Below, in pieces: positions 33,542 to 42,343 of a stretch of DNA of 59,879 bases. A model generated the notes under the pieces. It worked only from the letters and a program-made list of their open reading frames with translations, had not been told where the DNA came from and made no database searches. Each line of letters starts with the position of its first letter. Within the stretch, counting starts at the first letter, position 1. The translations under genes and the position numbers were made by a program. This stretch comes from Fen-549 sp050011315 (lineage in GTDB: Bacteria; Actinomycetota; Thermoleophilia; Gaiellales; Gaiellaceae), in assembly GCA_050011315.1 (NCBI GenBank), contig JBEKJI010000010.1:1-59879 (forward strand), read 5' to 3'.

Positions 33542-34822
33542 GTGAGCTTGACCCTCGAGCTTCTGGCCGTCGCGGCTCTGATTCTTTTAAACGCGTTCTT
33601 CGTGGCGGCGGAGTACGGCCTCGTGACGGCCCGGCGCACGCGTCTACGCGAGCTCGAGCAGCAGGGAAGCAAACGTGCCCGGGCGGTGCTCGCGCTCGTC
33701 TCCAGGCCGCCGCGCTTCATTGCCGCCATGCAGCTCGGCGTCACCGCCACCAGTCTCGCTATCGGCGCGCTCGGCGAGCCGGTGCTCGCGCGCGTCTTCG
33801 ACAGCGTCGTCGCCACCGTGATTGCCTTCACGCTCGCCTTCCTGATCGTGACCTTTCTGCACGTGGTCATCGGTGAGCTGATCCCGAAGGGGATCGCGCT
33901 CAGCTACTCCGACCGCGTCGCGCTGGCGGTCTCGGCGCCCGTGCGGCTCTTCTTCGTTGTGTTCATGCCGCTGATCTGGGTGCTTCAGAGCGCCTCGGAG
34001 CTGGCCCTCCGCCTGCTCCGTATGAAGCCTCTCGAGGCCGAGCCGCCGCTATCGGAGGCCGAGCTACGGATGCTGCTCGAGACCTCGAGCGAGCACGGAC
34101 AGATCGAGCGGGGGGAGACCGAGATGCTCTACAAGGTCTTCGACTTCGCCGACAAGGAGGCCTCGGACGTAATGGTGCCGCGGCCGGAGGTGGTCGCGCT
34201 TTCGATTGAGCTACCGCCCGCCCAGTGCCTGGCCGCCGTCATCGACTCGCCCTACACGCGCTACCCGGTATACCGGGGCACACTCGAGAACATCGTCGGC
34301 ATCCTGCACGTGCGCGACCTCTTCTCGGAGATGAACGAGGTCGGAATCGAGCGCGTGCGCATCGAAGATCTCTTACGCCCGGCGCACCTGGTGCCCGAGA
34401 CGAAGGACCTGGCGGCGCTTCTTGCCGACTTCCGCCGCACCGGCCAGCACATGGCGATCGTCGTCGACGAGTACGGCGGCATGGAGGGGATCGCCACTCT
34501 CGAGGATCTGCTCGAGGAGATCGTCGGCGAGATCGAGGACGAGTTCGACCTCCCCGACGAGTCGGTCGAGCAGATCGCGGAGAACATCATCCACGTCGAC
34601 GGCACTTTCTCGATCGACGACTTCAACGAGCAGTTCGGCGTCGAGTTGCCGCTCGAGGACTACCACACCCTGGCCGGCTTCGTCTTCGGCCAGCTTGGCC
34701 GCGCGCCCGGCCCGGGCGACGTGGTCGAGCACGACGGCATGCGTTTCGAGGTGCTCGAGGTCGAGGGCTCGCGCATCGACCGATTGGCCGTGCGTTTCGA
34801 GCAGCGCCGCCAGAGCGATTGA
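33542..34822 (+). CDS. CNNM/CorC-type membrane protein (DUF21-CBS-CBS-CorC_HlyC)
   Basis: 426-residue inner-membrane protein of the hemolysin/CorC family linked to Mg2+ or Co2+ transport and export. The DUF21 transmembrane domain (about 1-190) includes NAFFVAAEYGLVTARRTRLRELEQQG and FLHVVIGELIPKGIALSY. Two CBS domains follow (about 215-330; DVMVPRPEVVAL, IVVDEYGGMEGIATLEDLLEEIVGEIEDE). A CorC_HlyC domain ends the protein (FSIDDFNEQFGVELP, YHTLAGFVFGQLGRAPGPGD). GTG 33542 is the start. Confidence 0.92.
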   Translation: MSLTLELLAVAALILLNAFFVAAEYGLVTARRTRLRELEQQGSKRARAVLALVSRPPRFIAAMQLGVTATSLAIGALGEPVLARVFDSVVATVIAFTLAFLIVTFLHVVIGELIPKGIALSYSDRVALAVSAPVRLFFVVFMPLIWVLQSASELALRLLRMKPLEAEPPLSEAELRMLLETSSEHGQIERGETEMLYKVFDFADKEASDVMVPRPEVVALSIELPPAQCLAAVIDSPYTRYPVYRGTLENIVGILHVRDLFSEMNEVGIERVRIEDLLRPAHLVPETKDLAALLADFRRTGQHMAIVVDEYGGMEGIATLEDLLEEIVGEIEDEFDLPDESVEQIAENIIHVDGTFSIDDFNEQFGVELPLEDYHTLAGFVFGQLGRAPGPGDVVEHDGMRFEVLEVEGSRIDRLAVRFEQRRQSD

Positions 34823-34931
34823 GCCTTCTCTCTACGGACCTCTCGGTCAGGCGATCTGACTCCCTGCGCTTCCGCTTGCGATGACTGTTAGTACGAGGCC
34901 GGCAAGCGACCGCTGGGGAGTCTTCTTACAG

Positions 34932-34978
34932 TTGAGAGAAGAGATCGAGCGAATTAGTATGTTTGCCTACCAAACTAA
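34932..34978 (+). promoter_or_regulatory. xylR promoter with XylR-type operator over the -10 box
   Basis: TTGAGA (34932-34937), a 17-nt spacer and TAGTAT (34955-34960) form a strong vegetative promoter. The -10 box lies within an imperfect palindrome at 34954-34978, TTAGTATGTTT...AAACTAA. This closely resembles the XylR operator of Firmicutes (TTAGTTTGTTT...AAACTAA). The same layout with only three base changes in the 25-bp operator precedes xylF. Negative autoregulation by the ROK repressor downstream is inferred. Confidence 0.8.
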
Positions 34979-34981
34979 TCG

Positions 34982-35038
34982 ATGGGTGTGTGTATGAGTG
35001 TGGTTGTGTTCGTTTCCGTGTTTTATTTTGTTTTATGA
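34982..35038 (+). CDS. Possible 18-residue hydrophobic leader peptide
   Basis: ATG 34982 to TGA 35038 encodes a short hydrophobic peptide (MGVCMSVVVFVSVFYFVL) between the xylR promoter and gene. The stretch is strikingly T/G-rich and low in C compared with the surrounding high-GC DNA. It would be on the xylR transcript, immediately upstream of the TTG start region. No good ribosome site is seen, so it may simply be unusual leader sequence. Confidence 0.25.
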   Translation: MGVCMSVVVFVSVFYFVL

Positions 35039-35060
35039 TCACCGGAGGCGGGAACCGGAG

Positions 35061-36344
35061 TTGACCCCTGATCCTTCATCGCACAACAAGCCCGAGTCCG
35101 CGTCGCGAGCGGCGACCTCGCACCGGTCGGGACCTGCCGGGCAGAGGAGCATCCGCAGGCAGAACCTGAGCCTCGTGCTGCACGAGGTCATGGAGAAGGG
35201 GCCGATATCTCGTGCGAGCATTGCCGAGGCTGTGGGATTGACGAAGTCGACGGTGTCCAGCCTCGTGAGCGAGTTGACGGCGCGCGGCCTTCTCTCGGAG
35301 CGCGGCCGGGCGGCGGTCGCCGCTGTCGGCCGCCCTGGACAGCTCGTCGCGCTCTCGGACGAAACGGTCGTCGGTCTGGGGCTGGAGATCAACGTCGATT
35401 ACCTCGCCGCTTGCGTCCTCGACCTGGCGGGCGGCGTGCGCTTCGAGCGCTTCCTGCGCCACGAGAACCGTGACACGCCGGTGCGAGACGTTTTCGACGC
35501 GCTCGGGGAGCTCGGCCGGAGCGCCCTGAATGAGGCCGAAGGCGAGCGTCTCATACCCGTTGGGGTGACCGTAGCCGCACCCGGGCTCGTCGAGGTCGAC
35601 AGCGGAACGCTCCTGATGGCGCCCAACCTGGGATGGGGCAGGACGCCGCTCCGGACAGAGGTCGCGAACCGGTTGCAGCGACCCCATCTCTACGTAACGG
35701 CAGACAACGAGGCGAATCTCGCCGCGCTCGGCGAGCTCTGGCAGGGGCACGGACGAGAATGGCGAGATTTCATCCATATCTCGGGTGAGATCGGTGTGGG
35801 GGCGGCGGTCGTCGTCGGCGGCGAGTTGCTTCGTTCCGGTAGCGGCCTCGGCGGCGAGCTCGGTCACCTGTTGATCGATTCCGACGGCCCCGAATGCCCC
35901 TGCGGCTCGCGCGGCTGCCTCGAGCGCGTGGTCGGTCAGGAAGCGCTCCTGAAGAGGGCCCGGCTCGATGCGGAGGTCGGGACGAGCATCGGTGTCCCGG
36001 ACGGGGGGGTGCGGCTCCTCGCCGAAAGCGCCGAGCGGGGCGATCAGATAACTCTCGATGCTCTGGTGGAGGCCGGGGGGGCGCTCGGGCGCGCTTGCGG
36101 CGCGGCTGTCAATCTCCTCGCGCCCAACACACTTGTTCTCGGAGGGGTTTTCGCGCTCCTTTTCGACTGGCTGGTGGGCCCGCTTCGCAAGGAACTGGAG
36201 AAGAGATCATTCGTGGCTCAATGCTCGGATGTGGCCATCGTTCGCTCGGAGCTCGGAGCGTCGGCCGCGGTCAGGGGCGCTGCTTCGCTGACCCTACGCG
36301 CGGTCTGCGCCGACCCCTATCTCGTCGGCTCTTCGAGGCCATGA
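35061..36344 (+). CDS. xylR: ROK-family transcriptional repressor, XylR-like
   Basis: 427-residue regulator. An N-terminal winged helix (about 30-95; RRQNLSLVLHEVMEKGPISRASIAEAVGLTKSTVSSLVSELTARGLL) precedes a ROK sugar-kinase-like domain. That domain has VGLGLEINVDYLAACVLDLAG, VGVTVAAPGLVE and the zinc/ROK signature CPCGSRGCLE. It probably binds xylose as inducer. Start TTG 35061 is chosen because an extension to GTG 34998 passes through low-complexity leader sequence; ACCGGAG lies upstream. The operator over its own promoter and the identical one at xylF indicate control of the xylose regulon. Confidence 0.87.
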   Translation: MTPDPSSHNKPESASRAATSHRSGPAGQRSIRRQNLSLVLHEVMEKGPISRASIAEAVGLTKSTVSSLVSELTARGLLSERGRAAVAAVGRPGQLVALSDETVVGLGLEINVDYLAACVLDLAGGVRFERFLRHENRDTPVRDVFDALGELGRSALNEAEGERLIPVGVTVAAPGLVEVDSGTLLMAPNLGWGRTPLRTEVANRLQRPHLYVTADNEANLAALGELWQGHGREWRDFIHISGEIGVGAAVVVGGELLRSGSGLGGELGHLLIDSDGPECPCGSRGCLERVVGQEALLKRARLDAEVGTSIGVPDGGVRLLAESAERGDQITLDALVEAGGALGRACGAAVNLLAPNTLVLGGVFALLFDWLVGPLRKELEKRSFVAQCSDVAIVRSELGASAAVRGAASLTLRAVCADPYLVGSSRP

Positions 36345-36431
36345 TCCTTTCGTAGCGGCGCCCGTTCCGTCGCGCTATTACGACCATGCGCCGGTCCTCT
36401 CAGGAGGGCGTAAGAAAAATGGGGCGCCGGG

Positions 36432-36478
36432 TTGAGTCGAGCCCGTGAGACAGTTAGTATGTTTACCCACCTAACTAA
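36432..36478 (+). promoter_or_regulatory. xylF promoter with XylR-type operator over the -10 box
   Basis: TTGAGT (36432-36437), 17-nt spacer, TAGTAT (36455-36460). The operator palindrome TTAGTATGTTT...TAACTAA spans 36454-36478 and overlaps the -10 exactly as at xylR. The expected start of transcription is near 36467, giving a leader of about 35 nt before xylF. Confidence 0.82.
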
Positions 36479-36501
36479 TTCACGTAGCGAAGGGAGGGTT
36501 C

Positions 36502-37596
36502 GTGGATATCTCAAGGTTCTCCCGCTTGCGCATGCTTGCGGTATTCCTTGCTGTCGCTCTCGTCGTGACAGGCGCAATCTCGCTCGCCGGGTGCGGCGGG
36601 AAGAAGAAGAAAAAGACCGATCTGGTGGCGTTCCTTCTTCCGGAAAACGTCACGCCGAGATGGGAAGGCTCTGACGCTCCGGCCTTCAAGCAAGCTCTCA
36701 CGAAGCTGGTGCCGGGTGCTCAGGTCGACGTCGTCAACGCGCTCAACGATCCGGCGAAGCAGCAGTCACAGGCCGAGGCCGAGCTGACCAAGGGCGCCAA
36801 GGCGCTGGTGATAGCGGCCGTCGACCAGAAGGCCGCGGCGGTGATCGTCAAGAAGGCTGACGGCCAGGGCGTACCGGTGATCGCCTACGATCGCTTGATC
36901 AAGGACTCGCCGCTCGCCTACTACGTGTCCTTCAACAGCGTCACCGTCGGCCAGGCGGAGGCCCAGTGGATGGCCGACAACACGAAGGCGGGCGATCGCT
37001 TGGTGATCATCAACGGCTCGCCGACGGACGACAACGCTCATCTTGTCAATCAGGGCATCCACGGCGTGCTCGATCCTCTCTTCAAGTCGAATGCGAGGGT
37101 CAAGGTCGCCGAGCAGTGGACGCCCGGTTGGGATCCGACCAAGGCTCAGAACGAAATGGAGCAGATTCTGACCAAGGCCAACAACAAGGTGAACGGCGTC
37201 GTCTCCGCTAACGATGGCATGGCGGGCGGGATCATCGCCGCCCTCAAGGCTCAGGGGCTGCAGGGCAAAGTCCCGACAACTGGCCAAGATGCGTCGCTCG
37301 AGGGAATCCAGAACGTTATTCAGGGCTTCCAGGGCGTCACGGTGTTCAAGGACTTCCGTCTCCAGGCGCCGGCCGCGGCAGCGATCGCGGCGGCGATCCT
37401 CAACGGAGCGACACCGACGAACATCAACGATCACGTCAACAACGGCCAGGTCAGCGTGCCAACGGTGATGCTCAAGGTCGTTCCGGCCAGCCTGTCCAAC
37501 CTCTCGCTACTGGTCTCGAACGGTTGGATCACCTCTCAGTACGGCAGCCTTGCCGCAGTCTGCAAGGGCATGCCGAAGACGAGCATCTGCAAGTAA
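36502..37596 (+). CDS. xylF: Xylose ABC transporter substrate-binding lipoprotein
   Basis: 364-residue exported binding protein. The signal peptide ends with the lipobox SLAGC (Cys 31), followed by a Lys cluster. The PBP1 fold resembles XylF: VAFLLPENVTPRWEGSDAPAFKQAL, IAAVDQKAAAVIVKKADGQGVPVIAYDRLI, NGVVSANDGMAGGIIAAL and TGQDASLEGIQNVIQGFQGVTVFKD. GTG 36502 has GGGAGGG upstream. It is the first gene of the xylose uptake/catabolism operon, directly under the XylR-type operator. Confidence 0.94.
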   Translation: MDISRFSRLRMLAVFLAVALVVTGAISLAGCGGKKKKKTDLVAFLLPENVTPRWEGSDAPAFKQALTKLVPGAQVDVVNALNDPAKQQSQAEAELTKGAKALVIAAVDQKAAAVIVKKADGQGVPVIAYDRLIKDSPLAYYVSFNSVTVGQAEAQWMADNTKAGDRLVIINGSPTDDNAHLVNQGIHGVLDPLFKSNARVKVAEQWTPGWDPTKAQNEMEQILTKANNKVNGVVSANDGMAGGIIAALKAQGLQGKVPTTGQDASLEGIQNVIQGFQGVTVFKDFRLQAPAAAAIAAAILNGATPTNINDHVNNGQVSVPTVMLKVVPASLSNLSLLVSNGWITSQYGSLAAVCKGMPKTSICK

Positions 37597-37609
37597 CGAG
37601 GAGCTGGAT

Positions 37610-38437
37610 CTGAGCCAGCCCAGTCAGAAAAAGAGAGGCGGCGGTAAGCCCGCCGCCTCTCTTGCGCGCAAGCCGATCCTCGAGCTGCGCGGGATCAGCA
37701 AGCGCTTCGGCGCCGTGCAGGCACTGACCGAGGTGGACTTCGAGGTCTACCCGGGCGAGGTCGTCGCTCTAGTCGGCGACAACGGCGCCGGCAAGTCCAC
37801 GCTCGTCAAGTGCGTGGCGGGCACGCACGAGCCCGACGACGGCGAGATTTTCTTCGAGGGCAAGCACGTGCGAATCGCGGCTCCGAGCGACGCCACGAAG
37901 CTCGGCATCGAGACCGTCTACCAGGATCTCGCCCTCTGCGACAACCTGGACGTCGTCCAAAACATGTTCCTCGGGCGAGAGCGGGTGATAAGTCTCCTGC
38001 CAATCGTCGTCGAGCCGCTTTCCGAGCTAGAGATGGAGAAACAGTCGCTCGACGTCCTGGAATCGCTTCGGGTGACGACGCTCGCGAGCGTGCGCGCCAA
38101 GGTGGCTCAGCTCTCCGGTGGCCAGCGCCAGTCGGTCGCCATCTCGAAGGCCGTGATGTGGAACTCGAAGGTCGTGCTTCTCGACGAGCCGACGGCCGCT
38201 CTCGGCGTCGCTCAGACCGAGCAGGTGCTGGCCCTAATCGCCCGACTGCGCGAGCAGGGGCTAGGCATCGTCGTCATCTCGCACAACCTGGCCGAGGTCC
38301 TAGATGTCGCCGATCGGATCGTGGTACTCCGCCTAGGACGGCGCGCGGCGACTTTCGAGCGCGGCGAGGTTACGCCCGACGACGTAGTCGCGGCTATCAC
38401 AGGTGCTCGCACGTTGAAGGCGAGTGGAGATCGCTGA
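37610..38437 (+). CDS. xylG: Xylose ABC transporter ATP-binding protein
   Basis: 275-residue single-domain ABC ATPase. It has Walker A GDNGAGKST, signature LSGGQRQ, Walker B VVLLDEPT and the switch His in VISHNLAEV. No ATG, GTG or TTG lies in frame between the xylF stop and the conserved ILELRGISKRFG. CTG 37610 with GAGGAG 6 nt upstream is the likely start. A 14-bp perfect hairpin (37631-37663) falls inside the first codons. Confidence 0.88.
   Translation: MSQPSQKKRGGGKPAASLARKPILELRGISKRFGAVQALTEVDFEVYPGEVVALVGDNGAGKSTLVKCVAGTHEPDDGEIFFEGKHVRIAAPSDATKLGIETVYQDLALCDNLDVVQNMFLGRERVISLLPIVVEPLSELEMEKQSLDVLESLRVTTLASVRAKVAQLSGGQRQSVAISKAVMWNSKVVLLDEPTAALGVAQTEQVLALIARLREQGLGIVVISHNLAEVLDVADRIVVLRLGRRAATFERGEVTPDDVVAAITGARTLKASGDR
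37631..37663 (+). terminator. 14-bp perfect hairpin at the xylF-xylG boundary
   Basis: Arms at 37631-37644 (AAGAGAGGCGGCGG) and 37650-37663 are perfectly complementary with a 5-nt loop, preceded by an A-rich run. It lies within the first codons of xylG if the CTG start is right. It should reduce transcription or translation into xylG and raise the xylF:xylG ratio, like the hairpin at 24367-24407 in the other transporter operon. Confidence 0.6.
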
Positions 38438-38441
38438 GGCA

Positions 38442-39698
38442 ATGGCGCCGAACGATCTGACATCTCCGCAGACCGCGCCTGAAGAGATCGCGGCGGTAAT
38501 CGAAGAGCGCGGACTGCGCGGATCGATGCGCATGCTGATCAGGCTCGGAGTGCAGCGCGTCCGCGAGGGCGAGATCGGCCCGTTGCCGGTGATTCTCGGC
38601 CTGATCGTCATCGCCCTCTACTTCGGCAGCCAGACCTCGTGGGTCTTCCTCAACTCGCGCAACCTCTCCAATCTCGTTCTCCAGATCGCGGCTATCGGCG
38701 CGGTCGCCATCGGCATCGTGCTCGTATTGCTGCTGGGCGAGATCGACCTCTCGGTCGGCTCGATCGCCGGCCTCACTTCCGCGACTCTCGGTGTCTTGAT
38801 CGTCTACCACAGCTGGCCATGGTGGCTCGCGATTATCGTCATGCTTGCGCTCGGAGCCGGGATCGGCGCCTTCCAGGGAGCGTGGTTCGCGTTCTTCGGC
38901 GTGCCCTCGTTCGTGGTCACGCTCGCGGGCTTCCTGGCTTGGCAGGGCGTTCAGCTACGAGTTCTGGGCTCGAATGGGACCGTCAACGTTTTCGAGTCGC
39001 ACATCGACAAGATCGCCGCTTCGTACCTGCCGACGTACTGGGGATGGGCTCTTGGCGTCGGAGTCGCCGTCGCGTACGCGGCGGCGAACCTGTTCAAACA
39101 AATACGGCGCCGCCGGGCCGGACTCTCGGCCCAGCCGCTCGTCGTACTGCTCGTGTGGACGACCATCATCGCGGCGATCTCGCTCGGGGCGGTCGGCTAC
39201 CTAAACAGCTACACGGGCGTTCCGACGGCTGGGGTGATCTTGCTCGGCCTGGTCATTTTCTTCGCCTGGCTCAGCACGCGTACGAAGTTCGGGCGCTACA
39301 TCTATGCAGTCGGTGGCAACGCCGAGGCGGCACGGCGCGCGGGCATCAACGTCACCGCGATTCGAATCTGGGTGTTCACGCTGAGCGGCTTCATGGCCGC
39401 GATCGGCGGTCTCATCTTCACCTCGCGGCTCACGGCCGCGAGCACCCAGACCGGCGGGGGCACCTTCTTGCTCGAGGCGATCGCGGCGGCGGTGATCGGC
39501 GGCACGAGCCTGTTCGGAGGCCGCGGCTCGATCTGGTCGGCGCTTCTGGGCGCGCTCGTCATCGGCAGCGTTTCCAACGGACTCGACCTGATGTCGCAGC
39601 CACCGGAGATCAAGTACATGGTCGAGGGCGCGATCCTGCTCGTCGCCGTGACTGTCGATGCGGTTTCTCGCCGTGGCCGGGCTGCCGCGGGACGCTAG
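38442..39698 (+). CDS. xylH: Xylose ABC transporter permease
   Basis: 418-residue integral membrane permease with about ten hydrophobic segments. The BPD_transp_2 pattern is clear: LLGEIDLSVGSIAGLTSA, GVPSFVVTLAGFLAWQG, TRTKFGRYIYAVGGNAEAARRAGI and VIGGTSLFGGRGSIWSALLGALVIGSVSNGLDLM. The length is typical of XylH (about 390-420) and longer than RbsC. ATG 38442 is 4 nt after the xylG stop; GTG 38424, overlapping xylG, is an alternative. Confidence 0.93.
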   Translation: MAPNDLTSPQTAPEEIAAVIEERGLRGSMRMLIRLGVQRVREGEIGPLPVILGLIVIALYFGSQTSWVFLNSRNLSNLVLQIAAIGAVAIGIVLVLLLGEIDLSVGSIAGLTSATLGVLIVYHSWPWWLAIIVMLALGAGIGAFQGAWFAFFGVPSFVVTLAGFLAWQGVQLRVLGSNGTVNVFESHIDKIAASYLPTYWGWALGVGVAVAYAAANLFKQIRRRRAGLSAQPLVVLLVWTTIIAAISLGAVGYLNSYTGVPTAGVILLGLVIFFAWLSTRTKFGRYIYAVGGNAEAARRAGINVTAIRIWVFTLSGFMAAIGGLIFTSRLTAASTQTGGGTFLLEAIAAAVIGGTSLFGGRGSIWSALLGALVIGSVSNGLDLMSQPPEIKYMVEGAILLVAVTVDAVSRRGRAAAGR

Positions 39699-39874
39699 GG
39701 CGCCGGCCGGCGACCCCGGCGCACCCTCCAGCGGCCGCACCAGGCGCACACCCCGCTCCCGTACAGCGCTCTTGGCCGCAGGGAATACCTGCGGAAGGTG
39801 GAGTCGTTGCGCACGGCGATGACATTCATCTCTCAACTCGGGCTTGCCTACGGCGAGCCGGAAAGGAGCAGAAA

Positions 39875-40876
39875 GTGAAGACGAGCCTCGGTATCTGGGC
39901 CTTCGGGCCGATGGTAACCCGCTTCGTTCCGATCGGCTATCAGCCCGAGCACACGGGCGAGACAACGGCGCAGCGCGTGCGCCGGGCCGTCGCCGGCCTT
40001 GGCGAGTTGATCGACGACTACGAGTTTCACTATCCGCAGGAGCTCTCGGAGGAGAATCTGGACGAGATCCGAGAAGCACTCGACGGCCACGGCATCTACT
40101 GCGTCGCCACCGGCCTTCACCTCGATCCCGTCTTCGGTCGCGGCGGGCTTTCCTCGCCCGATGACAAAGTGCGGGCGCTGGCGCTGGAGCGAACTCTCCA
40201 GGCCGCTGACTTCGCCGGTGAGATCGGGGCCAACTTCATAGTCTGGCCCGGGATCGAGGGCTACAACTACCCCTTCCAGACTCCCTACGCGGATTCCTGG
40301 AAGCGCTTCATCGACGGCGTCGGCGAGGCCGCGGAGGCGTGCAAGCGGCACGGGATCACGCTCTTCCTCGAGCACAAGAACTCCGAGCCGGCGATGAAGA
40401 TCTTCATGCGCAACATGGGCATGACGCTGCACGTCATCCACACTCTGCGCGCCCAGGGCATCACCAACATCAAGGTGAACATGGACTGGCAGCACCTGAT
40501 CATGAACCGGGAGCACCTGCCCGAGTACGCGGCCCTGCTCGCCGCGGAAGGGCTGCTCGGCCACCAGCACGCCAACTCCGGCTGGGGCGACTTCGACGAC
40601 GACAACATGGTCGGCGCTACATTCTTCATCGAGACGCTCGAGCTGGCTCTGGAGCTGCGCCGCGCCGGTTACGGCGACAACGGTGAGCACCTCGGCTTCG
40701 ACCTTTACCCCTACACCGAGGATGCGGTCGCGGCCGTCAGGCGCAGCGTGTTGCAGTGGCGTTTCATCGACTCCATCGCCGCTCGTATCGACGAGGTCGC
40801 TCTGCGCGAGGCGCAGCAGAACAAAGATGCCGTCAGGGCCTACGAGATCGTCTACGCAGCCATGGGGGGCGAGTAG
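39875..40876 (+). CDS. xylA: Short xylose-isomerase-like TIM-barrel protein
   Basis: 333-residue sugar isomerase. Metal-site motifs align in order with xylose isomerase: LEHKNSEPAMKIF (for EPKPNEPRGD), NMDWQHLIM, GHQHANSGWGDFDDDNMVG (for HIDLN...YDQD..FG) and LGFDLYPYTED (for FDFKP.RTED). It is about 50 residues shorter than the class I enzyme (about 385), so it is divergent. Its position between xylFGH and xylB supports D-xylose to D-xylulose. GTG 39875 has AAAGGAG upstream. The 176-bp gap before it contains only a small CCGCAGG/CCTGCGG hairpin. Confidence 0.8.
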   Translation: MKTSLGIWAFGPMVTRFVPIGYQPEHTGETTAQRVRRAVAGLGELIDDYEFHYPQELSEENLDEIREALDGHGIYCVATGLHLDPVFGRGGLSSPDDKVRALALERTLQAADFAGEIGANFIVWPGIEGYNYPFQTPYADSWKRFIDGVGEAAEACKRHGITLFLEHKNSEPAMKIFMRNMGMTLHVIHTLRAQGITNIKVNMDWQHLIMNREHLPEYAALLAAEGLLGHQHANSGWGDFDDDNMVGATFFIETLELALELRRAGYGDNGEHLGFDLYPYTEDAVAAVRRSVLQWRFIDSIAARIDEVALREAQQNKDAVRAYEIVYAAMGGE

Positions 40877-40885
40877 TCAGCGCTC

Positions 40886-42343
40886 ATGGCGAAAGAGAAA
40901 GTCCTAGTCGGGATCGACGTTGGAACCACCGGCGTCAAAGGGGTTGCGATCACCGTCGGCGGTGAGGTCGCGGCCCGGGCCGAAGCCGGCTACGAGCTCT
41001 CGATTCCGAGACCTGGCTGGGCCGAGCAGGATCCGGAGGACTGGTGGCGGGCAAGTGAGCTCGTCCTTACCTCGCTGACCCAGCAGCTCGAGGGCGAGCG
41101 CGGGGTCGCCGGTGTCGGTCTCTCCGGGCAGATGCACGGGCTCGTCTGTCTCGATGCCGAGCGGCGCGTATTACGCCCGGCGATTCTTTGGAACGACCAG
41201 CGCACGGGCGAGGAGTGCGCCGAAATCGAGCGCCTGATCGGGCTCGAGCGCCTGATCGAGTTGACCGGCAATCGCGCGCTACCCGGCTTCACCGCCCCCA
41301 AGCTGCTCTGGCTTCGTCGCCACGAGCCCGACGTCTACGCCCGCATTCGCCACGTGCTCTTGCCCAAGGACTACGTGCGCTTACGTCTCACCGGCGAGCT
41401 GGCGATCGACGCCGCGGACGCCTCCGGGACGCTGCTTTTTGACGTCGCCCGGCGCGCCTGGAGCGAAGAGGTGTTGCAGGCGCTGGAGATACCTGTCGAG
41501 TGGCTGCCGCGGGTGCTCGAGTCGCCCGAGGTCTCCGGCCAGACTCCGGCCGGTGTGCCGGTTGCGGCCGGCGCCGGCGACCAGCAGGCGGGCGCGCTCG
41601 GAGTCGGTGTGGTGCGGCCGGGGCCGCTTTCGGTGGTGCTCGGCACATCGGGGGTCGTCTTCGCGGCGCTCGATCGCTACGCCTGCGATCGCGAAGCGCG
41701 CGTGCACGCCTTCTGCCACGCCGTCCCGGGTGTGTGGGAGGCGATGGGCGTGATGCTGTCGGCTGCGGGCTCGCTTCGTTGGCTCAGAGACGCGCTCGTT
41801 CCCGGCGCCGACTACGAGGAGCTGATCGCGGAGGCGGCGCACTGGCAACCCGGCGCCGAGGGACTTCTCTTCCTGCCCTACCTGCAGGGCGAGCGTACCC
41901 CGCACGCCGATCCGCTTGCGCGCGGCGCTTTCACCGGTCTCTCGCTCGTTCACGACCGCGGCGCCCTGGTTCGCGCCGTGCTCGAAGGGGTGGCCTACGG
42001 GCTGCGCGACTCGCTCGAGCTGCTGCGCGAGCTTGACGTCGCGCCTGCGACGGGGCGCGTCTCGGGTGGCGGCGCCCGTAGCCGCCTCTGGCTGGAGATC
42101 GTCGCTTCGGTGCTCGGACTGCCGCTCGAGCTGACCGCTGTGGAGGAGGGTGCGGCCTACGGTGCGGCGCTGCTCGGAGGAGTTGCCGGGGACGTTTTCC
42201 CGGACGCCGGGGAGGCGGTCGAGTCCTGCGTCAGGGTAAGCGACCGGGTCGAACCCAATCCCGACTGGCAAGAACCCTATGAACGCGGATACGCCCGCTT
42301 CCGCTCTCTCTATCCCGCCCTTCGACCGTTGGAGGAATCGTGA
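40886..42343 (+). CDS. xylB: Xylulokinase
   Basis: 485-residue FGGY kinase phosphorylating D-xylulose to D-xylulose 5-phosphate. It has GIDVGTTGVKGV at the N-terminus, GLSGQMHGLVCLD and ILWNDQRT (both XylB-specific), GAGDQQAGALGVG and SGGGARSRLWLEIVASVLG at the C-terminus. It starts 9 bp after xylA. Its last ~33 codons are duplicated at 43727-43826. Confidence 0.96.
   Translation: MAKEKVLVGIDVGTTGVKGVAITVGGEVAARAEAGYELSIPRPGWAEQDPEDWWRASELVLTSLTQQLEGERGVAGVGLSGQMHGLVCLDAERRVLRPAILWNDQRTGEECAEIERLIGLERLIELTGNRALPGFTAPKLLWLRRHEPDVYARIRHVLLPKDYVRLRLTGELAIDAADASGTLLFDVARRAWSEEVLQALEIPVEWLPRVLESPEVSGQTPAGVPVAAGAGDQQAGALGVGVVRPGPLSVVLGTSGVVFAALDRYACDREARVHAFCHAVPGVWEAMGVMLSAAGSLRWLRDALVPGADYEELIAEAAHWQPGAEGLLFLPYLQGERTPHADPLARGAFTGLSLVHDRGALVRAVLEGVAYGLRDSLELLRELDVAPATGRVSGGGARSRLWLEIVASVLGLPLELTAVEEGAAYGAALLGGVAGDVFPDAGEAVESCVRVSDRVEPNPDWQEPYERGYARFRSLYPALRPLEES

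Noticed and set aside
38639..39874. Long frame running through the permease into the isomerase gene
   Set aside because: It is the shadow of xylH in another frame; isomerase homology starts at GTG 39875.
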